Shown here: positions 36,723-45,277 of the stretch, one piece after another
Numbering within the stretch: position 1 is the stretch's first letter
Layout: each line of letters opens with the position of its first letter
Assembly: GCF_000972385.1 (NCBI RefSeq)
Contig: NZ_JXTE01000022.1
Location: 1 to 64,000 of the forward strand
Origin: Streptomyces sp. WM6386
Lineage (GTDB): Bacteria > Actinomycetota > Actinomycetes > Streptomycetales > Streptomycetaceae
Length of the DNA stretch: 64,000 bases
Reading direction: 5' to 3'
Notes under the pieces: generated by a model
What the model was told of the DNA's origin: nothing
The model's input: the letters and a program-made list of their open reading frames with translations, nothing else
The model's database searches: none
Program-made: the position numbers and the translations under genes

Positions 36723-37388
36723 TCACGAAACCGTGGGGTCCGACATCTCCCAGATCAGCAGTTCCGCCGTCGTCAGAGCCGCCGTGTCCAGGTTCTCGGC
36801 GTCCGTGACGCGGGCCGCGTCGCCCGGGTGCAGGTGTGCGCCGGCCAGGTGTACTTCGCCGCGGACGACGTGGACGTACAGGTGTCGACCGTCCGGCACC
36901 GCCGTCCGCTCACCGACCGCGAGCCGGCGTACGTGCAGCATCGCCGCGGCCTCCGGGACGGCGTACGGGGTTGAGTCGGCGATGCCGCGGACGATCTCGT
37001 AGGACGGTTCGCCGCCGGGCTCCAGTGGGGCCAGCCACATCTGCACGAAGGTCAGGGGGCTCTCGCCGTCGTTGCGCTCCACGTGGCGGACGCCCGCGGC
37101 CGAGCTGAGGCGCTGTACGTCACCGGCCCGCACAGTCGTCTCGCGGCCCGTCGAGTCGCGGTGGGTGAGCTCGCCCTCGACCACCCACGTCACGATCTCG
37201 GTGTGGCTGTGCGGATGCTCGTCGAACCCGGCGCCGGAGCCGAGCCGCTCCTCGTTGCAGGCGATCAGCGCGCCGAAACGGAGATTGTCGGGGTCGTAGT
37301 GCGGGCCGAAGGAGAAGGCGTGGAACGACGCGATCCCGGCCGCCGGATCGCCCCCTGGGTAGCGCTCAGCGGCGCGCCGTACGTCCAT
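36723..37388 (-). CDS. Pirin family protein (bicupin)
   Basis: 221 residues. The pirin N-terminal metal motif is FDEHPHSHTEIVTWVVEGE, with His and Glu ligands, after DNLRFGALIACNEERLGSG; AGDVQRLSSAAGVRHVE and a second cupin follow. Pirins bind iron and have quercetinase or regulatory activities. ATG 37388 is preceded directly by an in-frame GTG 37391 which lies 7 bases after TACGGT, so a leaderless start at either is possible. Divergent from fasR. Confidence 0.9.
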   Translation of the reverse strand: MDVRRAAERYPGGDPAAGIASFHAFSFGPHYDPDNLRFGALIACNEERLGSGAGFDEHPHSHTEIVTWVVEGELTHRDSTGRETTVRAGDVQRLSSAAGVRHVERNDGESPLTFVQMWLAPLEPGGEPSYEIVRGIADSTPYAVPEAAAMLHVRRLAVGERTAVPDGRHLYVHVVRGEVHLAGAHLHPGDAARVTDAENLDTAALTTAELLIWEMSDPTVS

Positions 37389-37462
37389 CACGGACCCCAC
37401 CGTAGCCCTCACCCGGTACCCGGCGGAGCGCACTCACGTCCGGATAAGGCAGTCTTGTCCCC

Positions 37463-38668
37463 GTGCCCGAACCCGAAGCCAGCAACACCGAAGCCTTCGC
37501 ACGTGACTCCCATCCGCACTCGGCGACCCTGAAGCGGCTGGAGAAGTCGGCCGGGTCCCTGGCCGCGCAGGCCATCGCGCGGATGGACGAGACGCTGTCG
37601 TGGTACCGGGCCATGCCCCCGGAGAACCGTTCCTGGATCGGGCTGGTCGCACAGGCCGGTATCGCCGCGTTCACCGAGTGGTTCCGGCATCCCGACGCCC
37701 CGCAGGCGATCTCCACCGATGTGTTCGGAACCGCTCCGCGCGAGCTGACCCGGGCCATCACGCTGCGGCAGACCGTGGAGATGGTGCGCACCACCATCGA
37801 GGTCATGGAGTCCGCCATCGACGAGGTGGCCGCTCCCGGTGACGAGTCCATCCTGCGCGAGGCCCTCCTCGTCTACGCCCGCGAGATCGCCTTCGCCACC
37901 GCCCAGGTCTACGCCCAGGCCGCCGAGGCACGCGGTGCCTGGGACGCCCGCCTGGAGTCCCTGGTCGTCAACGCCGTGCTCAGCGGTGAGGCCGACGAGG
38001 GGGCCGTCAGCCGGGCCGCCGCGCTGGGCTGGAACGCGCCCGAGCATGTGTGCGTCGTCCTCGGCACCGCGCCCGACGGTGACTCCGAGCTGACCGTCGA
38101 GGCGATCCGGCGGGCCGCCCGGCACGCCAAGCTCCAGGTGCTCACCGGGGTCCTCGGGGACCGGCTCGTCGTGATCGCCGGCGGCAGCGACAACCCGCTC
38201 GCCGTCGCCAAGTCGCTGATCGGGCCCTATGCCGCGGGACCCGTGGTCGCCGGGCCCGTCGTACCCGATCTGCTGGCCGCCACCCGCTCCGCGCAGGCCG
38301 CCGCGGCGGGACTCAAAGCCGGTACCGCCTGGCAGGACGCCCCGCGCCCGGTACTGGCGGACGATCTGCTTCCGGAGCGCGCCATCGCGGGGGACCCGAG
38401 CGCGCGCGAGCAGCTGGTGGAGGAGATCTACAGACCACTGGAGGAAGCCGGTTCAGCTCTCCTGGAGACGCTCTCGGTCTATCTCGAACAGGCGAGCAGT
38501 CTCGAAGGCGCCGCCCGGATGCTCTTCGTCCATCCCAACACCGTGCGCTACCGGCTTCGACGTGTGACTGACGTCACCGGCTGGTCACCCTCCGACGTAC
38601 GATCCGCGTTCACACTGCGGATCGCCCTCATCCTGGGGCGTCTGGTCGACGGGGATATCCAGCTCTAG
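37463..38668 (+). CDS. fasR: FasR, PucR-family activator of fatty acid synthesis genes
   Basis: 401 residues. A PucR-type C-terminal helix-turn-helix, RMLFVHPNTVRYRLRRVTDVTGW, occupies residues ~350-375; a GGDEF-like/CdaR central domain precedes it. It lies directly before fabD, as does FasR (SCO2386) in S. coelicolor, where it activates the fab operon and is needed for normal fatty acid and antibiotic production. No signal or membrane segment. GTG start 37463; CAGTCT lies 7 bases upstream, similar to the leaderless elements elsewhere. The 89 bp after the stop must hold the fab promoter and FasR site. Confidence 0.9.
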   Translation: MPEPEASNTEAFARDSHPHSATLKRLEKSAGSLAAQAIARMDETLSWYRAMPPENRSWIGLVAQAGIAAFTEWFRHPDAPQAISTDVFGTAPRELTRAITLRQTVEMVRTTIEVMESAIDEVAAPGDESILREALLVYAREIAFATAQVYAQAAEARGAWDARLESLVVNAVLSGEADEGAVSRAAALGWNAPEHVCVVLGTAPDGDSELTVEAIRRAARHAKLQVLTGVLGDRLVVIAGGSDNPLAVAKSLIGPYAAGPVVAGPVVPDLLAATRSAQAAAAGLKAGTAWQDAPRPVLADDLLPERAIAGDPSAREQLVEEIYRPLEEAGSALLETLSVYLEQASSLEGAARMLFVHPNTVRYRLRRVTDVTGWSPSDVRSAFTLRIALILGRLVDGDIQL

Positions 38669-38757
38669 GCTTTTGTCGGGGGTCCACAAAACCCCCTGCT
38701 GTTCTTCGTCCCTGTCCCCACGGGCGGGCATGCCCGTCCACAAGAGAGAGTGTGAGA
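38669..38757 (+). promoter_or_regulatory. fasR-fabD intergenic leader, candidate fab operon promoter and FasR target
   Basis: Holds a 5-bp hairpin (GGGGG/CCCCC with a loop of tccacaaaa) and GGGCGGGCATGCCCG, a near-palindrome, before the fabD start. In S. coelicolor FasR binds this gap; which of these elements it uses cannot be told here. Confidence 0.5.
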
Positions 38758-39672
38758 GTGCTCGTACTCGTCGCTCCCGGCCAGGGCGCCCAGACGCCCG
38801 GCTTCCTGACCCCCTGGCTCGAACTCCCCGGTGCCGCCGACCGCGTCGCCGCGTGGTCGGACGCCATCGGCCTGGACCTCGCCCACTACGGCACCCAGGC
38901 CGACGCGGACGAGATCCGTGACACCTCGGTGGCCCAGCCGCTGCTGGTCGCCGCCGGAATCCTGTCCGCCTCGGCACTCGGTGCCGTGACCCCGGGCGCC
39001 GTCGCGGGCCACAGCGTCGGTGAGATCACCGCCGCCTCCTTCGCCGGTGTCCTCGACGACACCGCCGCTCTGACCCTCGTGCGCAAGCGCGGTCTGGCCA
39101 TGGCCGAGGCCGCCGCGATCACCGAGACCGGGATGTCGGCGCTGCTCGGCGGCGACCCCGAGGTGAGCGTCGCGCACCTGGAGAAGCTGGGTCTGACTCC
39201 GGCGAACGTGAACGGCGCCGGCCAGATCGTGGCCGCCGGCACCATGGAGCAGCTCGCCGCGCTGAACGAGGACAAGCCCGAGGGCGTCCGCAAGGTCGTC
39301 CCGCTGAAGGTGGCCGGCGCCTTCCACACGCACCACATGAGCCCCGCGGTCGACGCGCTGGCGAAGGCCGCCGACGCTCTCACGCCCGCCGACCCGAAGC
39401 TCCCCTACGTCTCGAACAAGGACGGGCGGACGGTCGCCACCGGTGCCGAGGTCCTGGCGCGTCTGGTCGGCCAGGTCGCCAACCCGGTCCGCTGGGACCT
39501 GTGCATGGAGACCTTCAAGGAGCTCGGTGTCACGGCCCTGATCGAGGTGTGCCCCGGCGGCACCCTCACCGGTCTCGCCAAGCGCGCGCTGCCCGGCGTG
39601 AAGACGCTGGCGCTCAAGTCCCCCGACGACCTCGACGCCGCTCGCGAGCTCATCGCCGAGCAGAGCGCCTGA
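38758..39672 (+). CDS. fabD: Malonyl-CoA:ACP transacylase
   Basis: 304 residues from GTG 38758 (MLVLVAPGQGAQ, as I remember for S. coelicolor FabD); an in-frame GTG at 38752 is possible. Active site: AVAGHSVGEI with nucleophile Ser86, and the AGAFHTHHM segment with the catalytic His; GQGAQ forms the oxyanion hole. It moves malonyl from CoA to AcpP to start and extend fatty acids, and in Streptomyces also loads polyketide ACPs. First gene of the fab cluster, 17 nt before fabH. Confidence 0.97.
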   Translation: MLVLVAPGQGAQTPGFLTPWLELPGAADRVAAWSDAIGLDLAHYGTQADADEIRDTSVAQPLLVAAGILSASALGAVTPGAVAGHSVGEITAASFAGVLDDTAALTLVRKRGLAMAEAAAITETGMSALLGGDPEVSVAHLEKLGLTPANVNGAGQIVAAGTMEQLAALNEDKPEGVRKVVPLKVAGAFHTHHMSPAVDALAKAADALTPADPKLPYVSNKDGRTVATGAEVLARLVGQVANPVRWDLCMETFKELGVTALIEVCPGGTLTGLAKRALPGVKTLALKSPDDLDAARELIAEQSA

Positions 39673-39689
39673 AAAGGAGCCCGAGAGCA

Positions 39690-40685
39690 ATGTCGAAGAT
39701 CAAGCCCAGCAAGGGTGCCCCGTACGCGCGCATCCTCGGTGTCGGTGGCTACCGCCCGACGAGGGTCGTGCCGAACGAGGTGATCCTCGAGACGATCGAC
39801 TCGTCCGACGAGTGGATCCGCTCACGCTCCGGCATCGAGACCCGGCACTGGGCGAGCGACGAGGAGACCGTCGCCGCGATGTCGGTCGAGGCGTCCGGCA
39901 AGGCGATCGCCGACGCCGGGATCTCCGCCGAGCAGATCGGTGGCGTGATCGTCTCGACCGTCTCGCACTTCAAGCAGACCCCGGCCGTCGCCACCGAGAT
40001 CGCTCACAAGCTCGGCACGGACAAGGCAGCAGCCTTCGACATCTCGGCCGGCTGCGCGGGCTTCGGCTACGGTCTGACCCTCGCCAAGGGCATGATCGTC
40101 GAGGGCTCGGCGGAGTACGTCCTCGTCATCGGCGTCGAGCGGCTGTCCGACCTGACCGACCTGGAGGACCGGGCCACGGCCTTCCTGTTCGGTGACGGTG
40201 CCGGCGCGGTCGTCGTGGGCCCCTCCCAGGAGCCGGCCATCGGCCCGACCGTGTGGGGCTCCGAGGGCGACAAGTCCGACACGATCAAGCAGACCGTGGC
40301 GTGGACCGAGTACGACAGCACGGGCAAGTTCCCCGCCATCACACAGGAGGGCCAGGCGGTGTTCCGCTGGGCCGTCTTCGAGATGGCGAAGGTCGCCAAG
40401 GAGGCGCTGGACGTCGCCGGCATCACCGCGGACGAACTGGACGTCTTCATTCCGCACCAGGCCAACGAGCGGATCATCGACTCGATGGTGAAGACACTCA
40501 AGCTGCCGGAGTCCGTCACGGTCGCGCGTGACGTACGCACCACCGGCAACACCTCGGCCGCCTCGATCCCGCTCGCGATGGAGCGGCTCCTGGCGACCGG
40601 CGAGGCGAAGAGCGGCGACACCGCGCTCGTCATCGGCTTCGGGGCGGGTCTCGTCTACGCCGCGACTGTCGTTACCCTCCCCTAG
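39690..40685 (+). CDS. fabH: Beta-ketoacyl-ACP synthase III
   Basis: 331 residues with AAAAGGAG before the ATG. The thiolase-fold catalytic triad is Cys122 in DISAGCAGFGYG, His in DVFIPHQANERI and Asn in RTTGNTSAASIP. It condenses an acyl-CoA with malonyl-ACP and sets the starter unit; Streptomyces FabH accepts branched CoA esters, giving iso and anteiso fatty acids. Part of fasR-fabD-fabH-acpP-fabF. 76 bp separate it from acpP. Confidence 0.97.
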   Translation: MSKIKPSKGAPYARILGVGGYRPTRVVPNEVILETIDSSDEWIRSRSGIETRHWASDEETVAAMSVEASGKAIADAGISAEQIGGVIVSTVSHFKQTPAVATEIAHKLGTDKAAAFDISAGCAGFGYGLTLAKGMIVEGSAEYVLVIGVERLSDLTDLEDRATAFLFGDGAGAVVVGPSQEPAIGPTVWGSEGDKSDTIKQTVAWTEYDSTGKFPAITQEGQAVFRWAVFEMAKVAKEALDVAGITADELDVFIPHQANERIIDSMVKTLKLPESVTVARDVRTTGNTSAASIPLAMERLLATGEAKSGDTALVIGFGAGLVYAATVVTLP

Positions 40686-40761
40686 GCACTCCGTGCCGGA
40701 TCAGCAACGGTCCGGTCCGGAACGTACCAACCCTCTGGACAACAACGAAGGAGCGCCTCTC

Positions 40762-41010
40762 ATGGCCGCCACTCAGGAAGAGATCGTCGCCGGTCTCGCC
40801 GACATCGTCAACGAGATCGCCGGCATCCCGGTCGAGGACGTCCAGCTGGACAAGTCCTTCACCGACGACCTGGACGTCGACTCGCTGTCCATGGTCGAGG
40901 TCGTCGTCGCCGCCGAAGAGCGCTTCGACGTCAAGATCCCGGACGAGGACGTCAAGAACCTCAAGACGGTCGGCGACGCCACCGACTACATCCTGAAGAA
41001 CCAGGGCTGA
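40762..41010 (+). CDS. acpP: Acyl carrier protein of fatty acid synthesis
   Basis: 82 residues, very acidic, with GAAGGAG before the ATG. The phosphopantetheine attachment motif is DVDSLSMVE (Ser41). Helices match AcpP: ADIVNEIAGIPVEDV, the DSL recognition helix, FDVKIPDEDVKNLKTVGDATDYI. It carries growing acyl chains between FabD, FabH and FabF. Followed by 77 bp and fabF. Confidence 0.98.
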   Translation: MAATQEEIVAGLADIVNEIAGIPVEDVQLDKSFTDDLDVDSLSMVEVVVAAEERFDVKIPDEDVKNLKTVGDATDYILKNQG

Positions 41011-41087
41011 TCCCCGGATCAGTCCATTGCCCCGCCACCCGGCGGTGGCGCCGCTGAATCCTCGTAATCGTTGGAGAAAGATTTCCC

Positions 41088-42359
41088 GTGAGCCCGACCA
41101 ATCGCACCGTGGTCGTCACCGGTATCGGCGCAACCACACCGCTGGGTGGCGACGCAGCCTCTACCTGGGAGGGTCTGGTCGCCGGCAAGTCCGGTGTGAA
41201 GCCCCTTGAGCAGGAGTGGGCGGCCGACCAGGCCGTCCGTATCGCGGCGCCCGTCGCCGTGGAGCCGACCGAGGTCATCCCGCGGCCGCAGGCCCGGCGC
41301 CTGGACCGGTCGGCGCAGTTCGCGCTGGTCGCCGCCCAGGAGGCGTGGGCCGACGCGGGCTTCACCGGTAAGGCCGGTGAGGACACTGCCGTCGACGCCG
41401 ACCGCCTCGGTGCGGTCATCGCCTCCGGCATCGGTGGCGTCACGACGCTGCTCGACCAGTACGACGTGCTGAAGGAGAAGGGCGTCCGCCGCGTCTCCCC
41501 GCACACCGTCCCCATGCTCATGCCGAACGGCCCGTCCGCCAACGTGGGTCTCCTCGTGGGCGCCCGCGCCGGTGTGCACACCCCGGTCTCCGCGTGCGCC
41601 TCGGGCGCCGAGGCCATCGGCTACGCCATCGAGATGATCCGCACCGGCCGCGCCGACGTCGTCATCGCCGGTGGCACGGAGGCGGCGATCCACCCGCTGC
41701 CGATCGCCGCGTTCGGCAACATGATGGCGATGTCCAAGAACAACGACGACCCGCAGGGCGCCTCGCGTCCCTACGACACCGCGCGCGACGGCTTCGTCCT
41801 CGGCGAGGGCGCCGGCGTGATCGTCCTGGAGTCCGCGGAGCACGCCGCCCGCCGCGGTGCGCGCGTGTACGCCGAGGCGGTCGGGCAGGGCATCTCCGCC
41901 GACGGCCACGACATCGTGCAGCCCGAGCCGGAGGGTCGTGGTATCGCCCAGGCCCTGCAGAACCTGCTCGCCAACTCCGACCTGAACCCGGCGGAGATCG
42001 TGCACGTCAACGCGCACGCCACCTCGACGCCGGCCGGTGACGTGGCCGAGCTCAAGGCGCTGCGCAAGGTGTTCGGCGACGAGGCCGACCACTTCGCGGT
42101 GTCCGCCACGAAGTCCATGACGGGTCACCTGCTGGGTGGCGCCGGTGGTGTGGAGTCCGTGGCGACGATCCTCGCCCTGTACAACCGTCTCGCCCCGCCG
42201 ACCATCAACGTCGAGAACCTCGACCCGCAGGCGGAGGCCAACGCCGACATCGTCCGCGGTGAGGCGCGCAAGCTGCCCGTCGAGGGCCGTATCGCCGCGC
42301 TGAACGACTCGTTCGGTTTTGGTGGCCACAACGTGGTACTGGCGTTCCGTACGGTGTGA
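41088..42359 (+). CDS. fabF: Beta-ketoacyl-ACP synthase II
   Basis: 423 residues, GTG start with GGAG upstream. The KAS motifs are TPVSACASGAEA (Cys170), HVNAHATSTPAGD and SATKSMTGHLLGGAGG (the two His). It elongates acyl-ACP by two carbons with decarboxylation of malonyl-ACP. Last gene of the cluster and followed by a strong hairpin terminator. Confidence 0.97.
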   Translation: MSPTNRTVVVTGIGATTPLGGDAASTWEGLVAGKSGVKPLEQEWAADQAVRIAAPVAVEPTEVIPRPQARRLDRSAQFALVAAQEAWADAGFTGKAGEDTAVDADRLGAVIASGIGGVTTLLDQYDVLKEKGVRRVSPHTVPMLMPNGPSANVGLLVGARAGVHTPVSACASGAEAIGYAIEMIRTGRADVVIAGGTEAAIHPLPIAAFGNMMAMSKNNDDPQGASRPYDTARDGFVLGEGAGVIVLESAEHAARRGARVYAEAVGQGISADGHDIVQPEPEGRGIAQALQNLLANSDLNPAEIVHVNAHATSTPAGDVAELKALRKVFGDEADHFAVSATKSMTGHLLGGAGGVESVATILALYNRLAPPTINVENLDPQAEANADIVRGEARKLPVEGRIAALNDSFGFGGHNVVLAFRTV

Positions 42360-42377
42360 CGACGCCGTTCAGCTGAA

Positions 42378-42413
42378 GAGTGGCCCGGTCTCCATGGGGA
42401 GGCCGGGCCACTC
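42378..42413 (+). terminator. Terminator of the fab operon
   Basis: A 16-bp stem (gagtggcccggtctcc and its complement, one G-T pair) with loop ATGG, 19 bp after the fabF stop and followed by GCCGTTT. Confidence 0.9.
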
Positions 42414-42445
42414 GCCGTTTCACGTCCGTTGTCGGCCTGCTGCCG

Positions 42446-42509
42446 GCCGGTGGGGGCTTGTCGCGCCCCGCGGCGGAGCCGCATATCGATACAGCCCCGC
42501 GCCCCTGGC
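42446..42509. repeat. Intergenic repeat family 2, copy C
   Basis: Begins ccggtgggggcttgtcgcgc, continues cggcggagccgcatatcgat and ends acagccccgcgcccctggcg. Between convergent fabF and DUF3145 genes. Its first 20 bases are identical to the fragment found within the PRTase-StiP coding sequence (16895). Confidence 0.85.
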
Positions 42510-42533
42510 GGTGTTGGCCTTGAGGGCGTCTTT

Positions 42534-43028
42534 TCAGACCACTTGGTGCAGCCAGCGCACGGGGGCGCCTTCTCCCGCGTATCTGAAGGGCTCCAACTCG
42601 TCGTCCCACGGCTTGCCCAGGAGCTTGGCGATCTCCGACTCCAGGTTGGTCTCGCCGGCCAGTGAGCGGCTCAGGGCTGCTCTCAGGCGGTCCTCGGGGA
42701 TCAGGATGTCGCCGTGGATGCCCGTCACCGCGTGGTAGATACCGAGGTCGGGGGTGCAGCTGTAGCGCTCGCCCTCGGCGGTGGGACAGGGCTCGGCCGT
42801 CACCTCGAAGCGCAACAGGTGCCAGCCGCGCAGGGCCGACGCCAGCTTCGACGCGGTGCCCACCTCGCCCTTCCAGGAGAACTCCGAGCGCCAGGTGCCA
42901 GGGGCCGCCGGCTGCCGGATCCAGTCGAGGTTGACGCGTGTGCCGAGCACCCCGGCGACGGCCCACTCGACGTGTGGGCACAGCGCGCGCGGCGCGGAGT
43001 GCACGTACAGAACTCCACGTGTCGTCAC
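42534..43028 (-). CDS. DUF3145 family protein
   Basis: 164 residues from GTG 43028, which has GGAGGT 5 nt upstream; the longer ORF to 43169 is not supported. Conserved opening TTRGVLYVHSAPRALCPHVEW, then VNLDWIRQPAAPGTWRSEFSW, GWHLLRFEVTAEPC and a C-terminal KPWDDELEPFRYAGEGAPVRWL. DUF3145 is restricted to Actinobacteria and lies beside the fab genes here, as I remember it doing in other Streptomyces; the role is unknown. The Cys and Trp positions suggest a compact domain. No signal. Confidence 0.92.
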   Translation of the reverse strand: MTTRGVLYVHSAPRALCPHVEWAVAGVLGTRVNLDWIRQPAAPGTWRSEFSWKGEVGTASKLASALRGWHLLRFEVTAEPCPTAEGERYSCTPDLGIYHAVTGIHGDILIPEDRLRAALSRSLAGETNLESEIAKLLGKPWDDELEPFRYAGEGAPVRWLHQVV

Positions 43029-43271
43029 CGGGACCTCCGGGCAGAGCGGGACCATTGTGCGAATGGGCGGAACGGTGGTGGCGGCAGCCACGTTGATGGC
43101 GAGGCTACCGTGCGGCGGCGCAAGGAGTGTGACGTACCGTCGGTCCCGGTGCCGTGAAACGCCCGCCATTCACCCGGCAGGACGCTAGGACGGGGGTGAG
43201 CCGTTGCGCGGCGAAGGGTCGGGAACTCCCGTGCGTTGTTATGGAGGGGGACGAAGTTCGCAGGGGATTGC

Positions 43272-44201
43272 ATGTCGACCGAGGGGATCACCAAAGGGAT
43301 GCGGAAGCGAAGCCACCGCTCGCGTGCCGTTCTCGCCGTCGTGACGGCGGCCGTCCTGGGCGCCGCCGGCTGTGACGCCGTCGGCGGCAACGAGTCGGCG
43401 CCGTCCGGCACCGAGGCGCAGAGAGCCAAGCCCTCCCCCAGTCCGACGACGCCCGCCTGGGACTCCAGCCCGTCCTCCCTCGCCGCCGTGGGCGACTCCA
43501 TCACCCGCGGCTTCGACGCCTGTTCGCTTCTCCAGGACTGCCCGGAGGCTTCCTGGGCGACCGGCAGCCGCGCCGAGGTCGACAGTCTCGCCGTACGGCT
43601 GCTGGGGTCGGCGAAGGCGGCCTCCAACAGCTGGAACTACGCGGTCAGCGGGGCGCGGATGACCGATCTGGCCGGGCAGATGGCGCAGGCCGCGGCGAAG
43701 AGGCCCGGGCTGGTGACGGTGATGGCGGGGGCCAACGACGCGTGCCGGGACTCCACCTCGGCGATGACGTCCGTGGCCGACTTCCGGGCACAGTTCGAGG
43801 ACGCGATGAGCACCCTGCGCGACGCGGCGCCGAAGGCGCAGGTGTACGTGGCGAGCGTGCCGAATCTGAAGCGGCTGTGGTCCGAGGGGCGCACCAACCC
43901 GATGGGCAGGCAGGTGTGGAAGCTCGGGATATGCCCGTCGATGCTGGGCGACGCGGATGCCGTGGACACGGCGGCGACCGAGCGGCGCGACACCGTGCAG
44001 GACCGGGTGGAGGCGTACAACAAGGTCCTGGAGGAGGTCTGCGCCAAGGACGAGCGGTGCCGTTTCGACGGGGGCGCGGTGTACGAGTTCCGGTTCGGCA
44101 CGGACCAGCTGAGCCATCTCGACTGGTTCCACCCGAGTGTGAACGGGCAGGCCAGACTGGCCGAGATCGCCTACCGGGAGGTCACGGCGGAGAAGGCGTG
44201 A
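43272..44201 (+). CDS. SGNH/GDSL hydrolase lipoprotein
   Basis: 309 residues. Residues 1-34 form a lipoprotein signal (RKRSHRSR, AVLAVVTAAVLGAAGC; lipobox Cys34), so the enzyme is on the outer membrane face. After a Ser/Pro/Thr linker come the SGNH blocks: LAAVGDSITRG (Ser), WNYAVSGARM, VTVMAGANDAC (Asn) and LDWFHPSVNG (Asp, His). It deacylates an ester, perhaps an acetylated cell-wall sugar. ATG 43272 has AGGGG 5 nt upstream; 43299 is an alternative. Upstream, 43030-43270 has no other gene. Confidence 0.9.
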   Translation: MSTEGITKGMRKRSHRSRAVLAVVTAAVLGAAGCDAVGGNESAPSGTEAQRAKPSPSPTTPAWDSSPSSLAAVGDSITRGFDACSLLQDCPEASWATGSRAEVDSLAVRLLGSAKAASNSWNYAVSGARMTDLAGQMAQAAAKRPGLVTVMAGANDACRDSTSAMTSVADFRAQFEDAMSTLRDAAPKAQVYVASVPNLKRLWSEGRTNPMGRQVWKLGICPSMLGDADAVDTAATERRDTVQDRVEAYNKVLEEVCAKDERCRFDGGAVYEFRFGTDQLSHLDWFHPSVNGQARLAEIAYREVTAEKA

Positions 44202-44216
44202 CCTAGAGTTTTGAAC

Positions 44217-45188
44217 ATGAACGAACTCTTCGGCACACTTTCCGACGGCACTCCGGTCCACCGCTGGACGCTGGAGCGGGCCGGTGTGCGGGTCAGGGTG
44301 CTGTCGTACGGCGGGATCGTGCAGTCCGCCGAGGTCCCGGACCGGGACGGAAGCGCCGGGAACGTGGTGCTGGGGTTCGCGGACCTGGACGGCTATCTCA
44401 CGCACACCGGGCCCTACTTCGGTGCGCTGATCGGCCGGTACGCGAACCGGATCGCCGGCGGCCGCTTCCCGCTGGACGGGGTGACGTACGCGCTGGCGCC
44501 CAACAACGCGCCGAACTGTCTGCACGGCGGCGAGCGCGGCTTCGACAAGCGGGTGTGGGACGTGGCGCCCGTCGAGCACGGGATCCGGCTCTCCCGGGTC
44601 AGTCCGCACGGCGAGGAGGGCTTCCCGGGCCGGCTGGAGCTCTCGGCGACGTACACGCTGGACGCGGACGGTGCGCTGCGGATCGCGTACGAGGCGGTGA
44701 CGGACGCGCCGACGGTTCTCGCCCTGACGAACCACAGCTACTTCAACCTGGCCGGTTCCGGGGACGCGGTCGGCCATGAACTGCGGATCGCCGCCTCCCG
44801 GTTCACGCCGGTCGACGCGGACCGGATCCCGACCGGGGTGCTTCAGGACGTGACCGGCGGGCGCTTCGACTTCCGGGAGAGCCGGAAGGTGGGCTCGGGG
44901 TACGACCACAACTTCGTGCTCGACAAGGGTGTGACGCGGGAGCCGGCCGAGGTCGCCGAGTTGCACGACCCCTCCACCGGGCGGGTGCTGACGGTGTCCA
45001 CCACCGAGCCGGGCCTGCAGCTGTACACCGCGGACCACCTGGAGGAGCCCTTCGTGCCCTGCGAGGGTGTCGCGCTGGAGACCCAGCACTTCCCGGACTC
45101 CCCGAACCGGCCGGAGTTCCCGAGCACGGTGCTGCGGCCGGGCGAGGTGTTCCGGTCGGAGACGGTGTACGCGTTCTCCACGCGCTGA
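44217..45188 (+). CDS. Aldose 1-epimerase (mutarotase)
   Basis: 323 residues, GalM fold: FGTLSDGTPVHRWTLERAG, SYGGIVQSAEVP, GRYANRIAGGRF, NCLHGGERGFDKRVW, ALTNHSYFNLAGSG (catalytic His) and LETQHFPDSPNRPEFPS (Glu acid/base segment). It interconverts alpha and beta anomers of hexoses. ATG 44217 preferred because TAGAGT lies 7 bases upstream, right after the lipoprotein stop; the TTG at 44211 is an alternative. Confidence 0.92.
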   Translation: MNELFGTLSDGTPVHRWTLERAGVRVRVLSYGGIVQSAEVPDRDGSAGNVVLGFADLDGYLTHTGPYFGALIGRYANRIAGGRFPLDGVTYALAPNNAPNCLHGGERGFDKRVWDVAPVEHGIRLSRVSPHGEEGFPGRLELSATYTLDADGALRIAYEAVTDAPTVLALTNHSYFNLAGSGDAVGHELRIAASRFTPVDADRIPTGVLQDVTGGRFDFRESRKVGSGYDHNFVLDKGVTREPAEVAELHDPSTGRVLTVSTTEPGLQLYTADHLEEPFVPCEGVALETQHFPDSPNRPEFPSTVLRPGEVFRSETVYAFSTR

Positions 45189-45217
45189 GAGCCCGCTGGG
45201 GGTTTCGGAAAGGCACA

Positions 45218-45253
45218 AGCCCCGGCCCGGGTGTCAGGTCCCGGACCGGGGCT
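45218..45253. terminator. Terminator between convergent galM-like and GH3 genes
   Basis: A 14-bp stem (agccccggcccggg against its complement, one mismatch) with an 8-nt loop, 30 bp past the epimerase stop. Confidence 0.8.
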
Positions 45254-45277
45254 GCTCGTGGGGAGACTTTTCCCGGA

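Noticed and set aside
43212..43235. ECF-sigma-like GGGAACT upstream of the SGNH lipoprotein gene
   Set aside because: No suitable -10 at 15-18 bp; kept out of the feature list.
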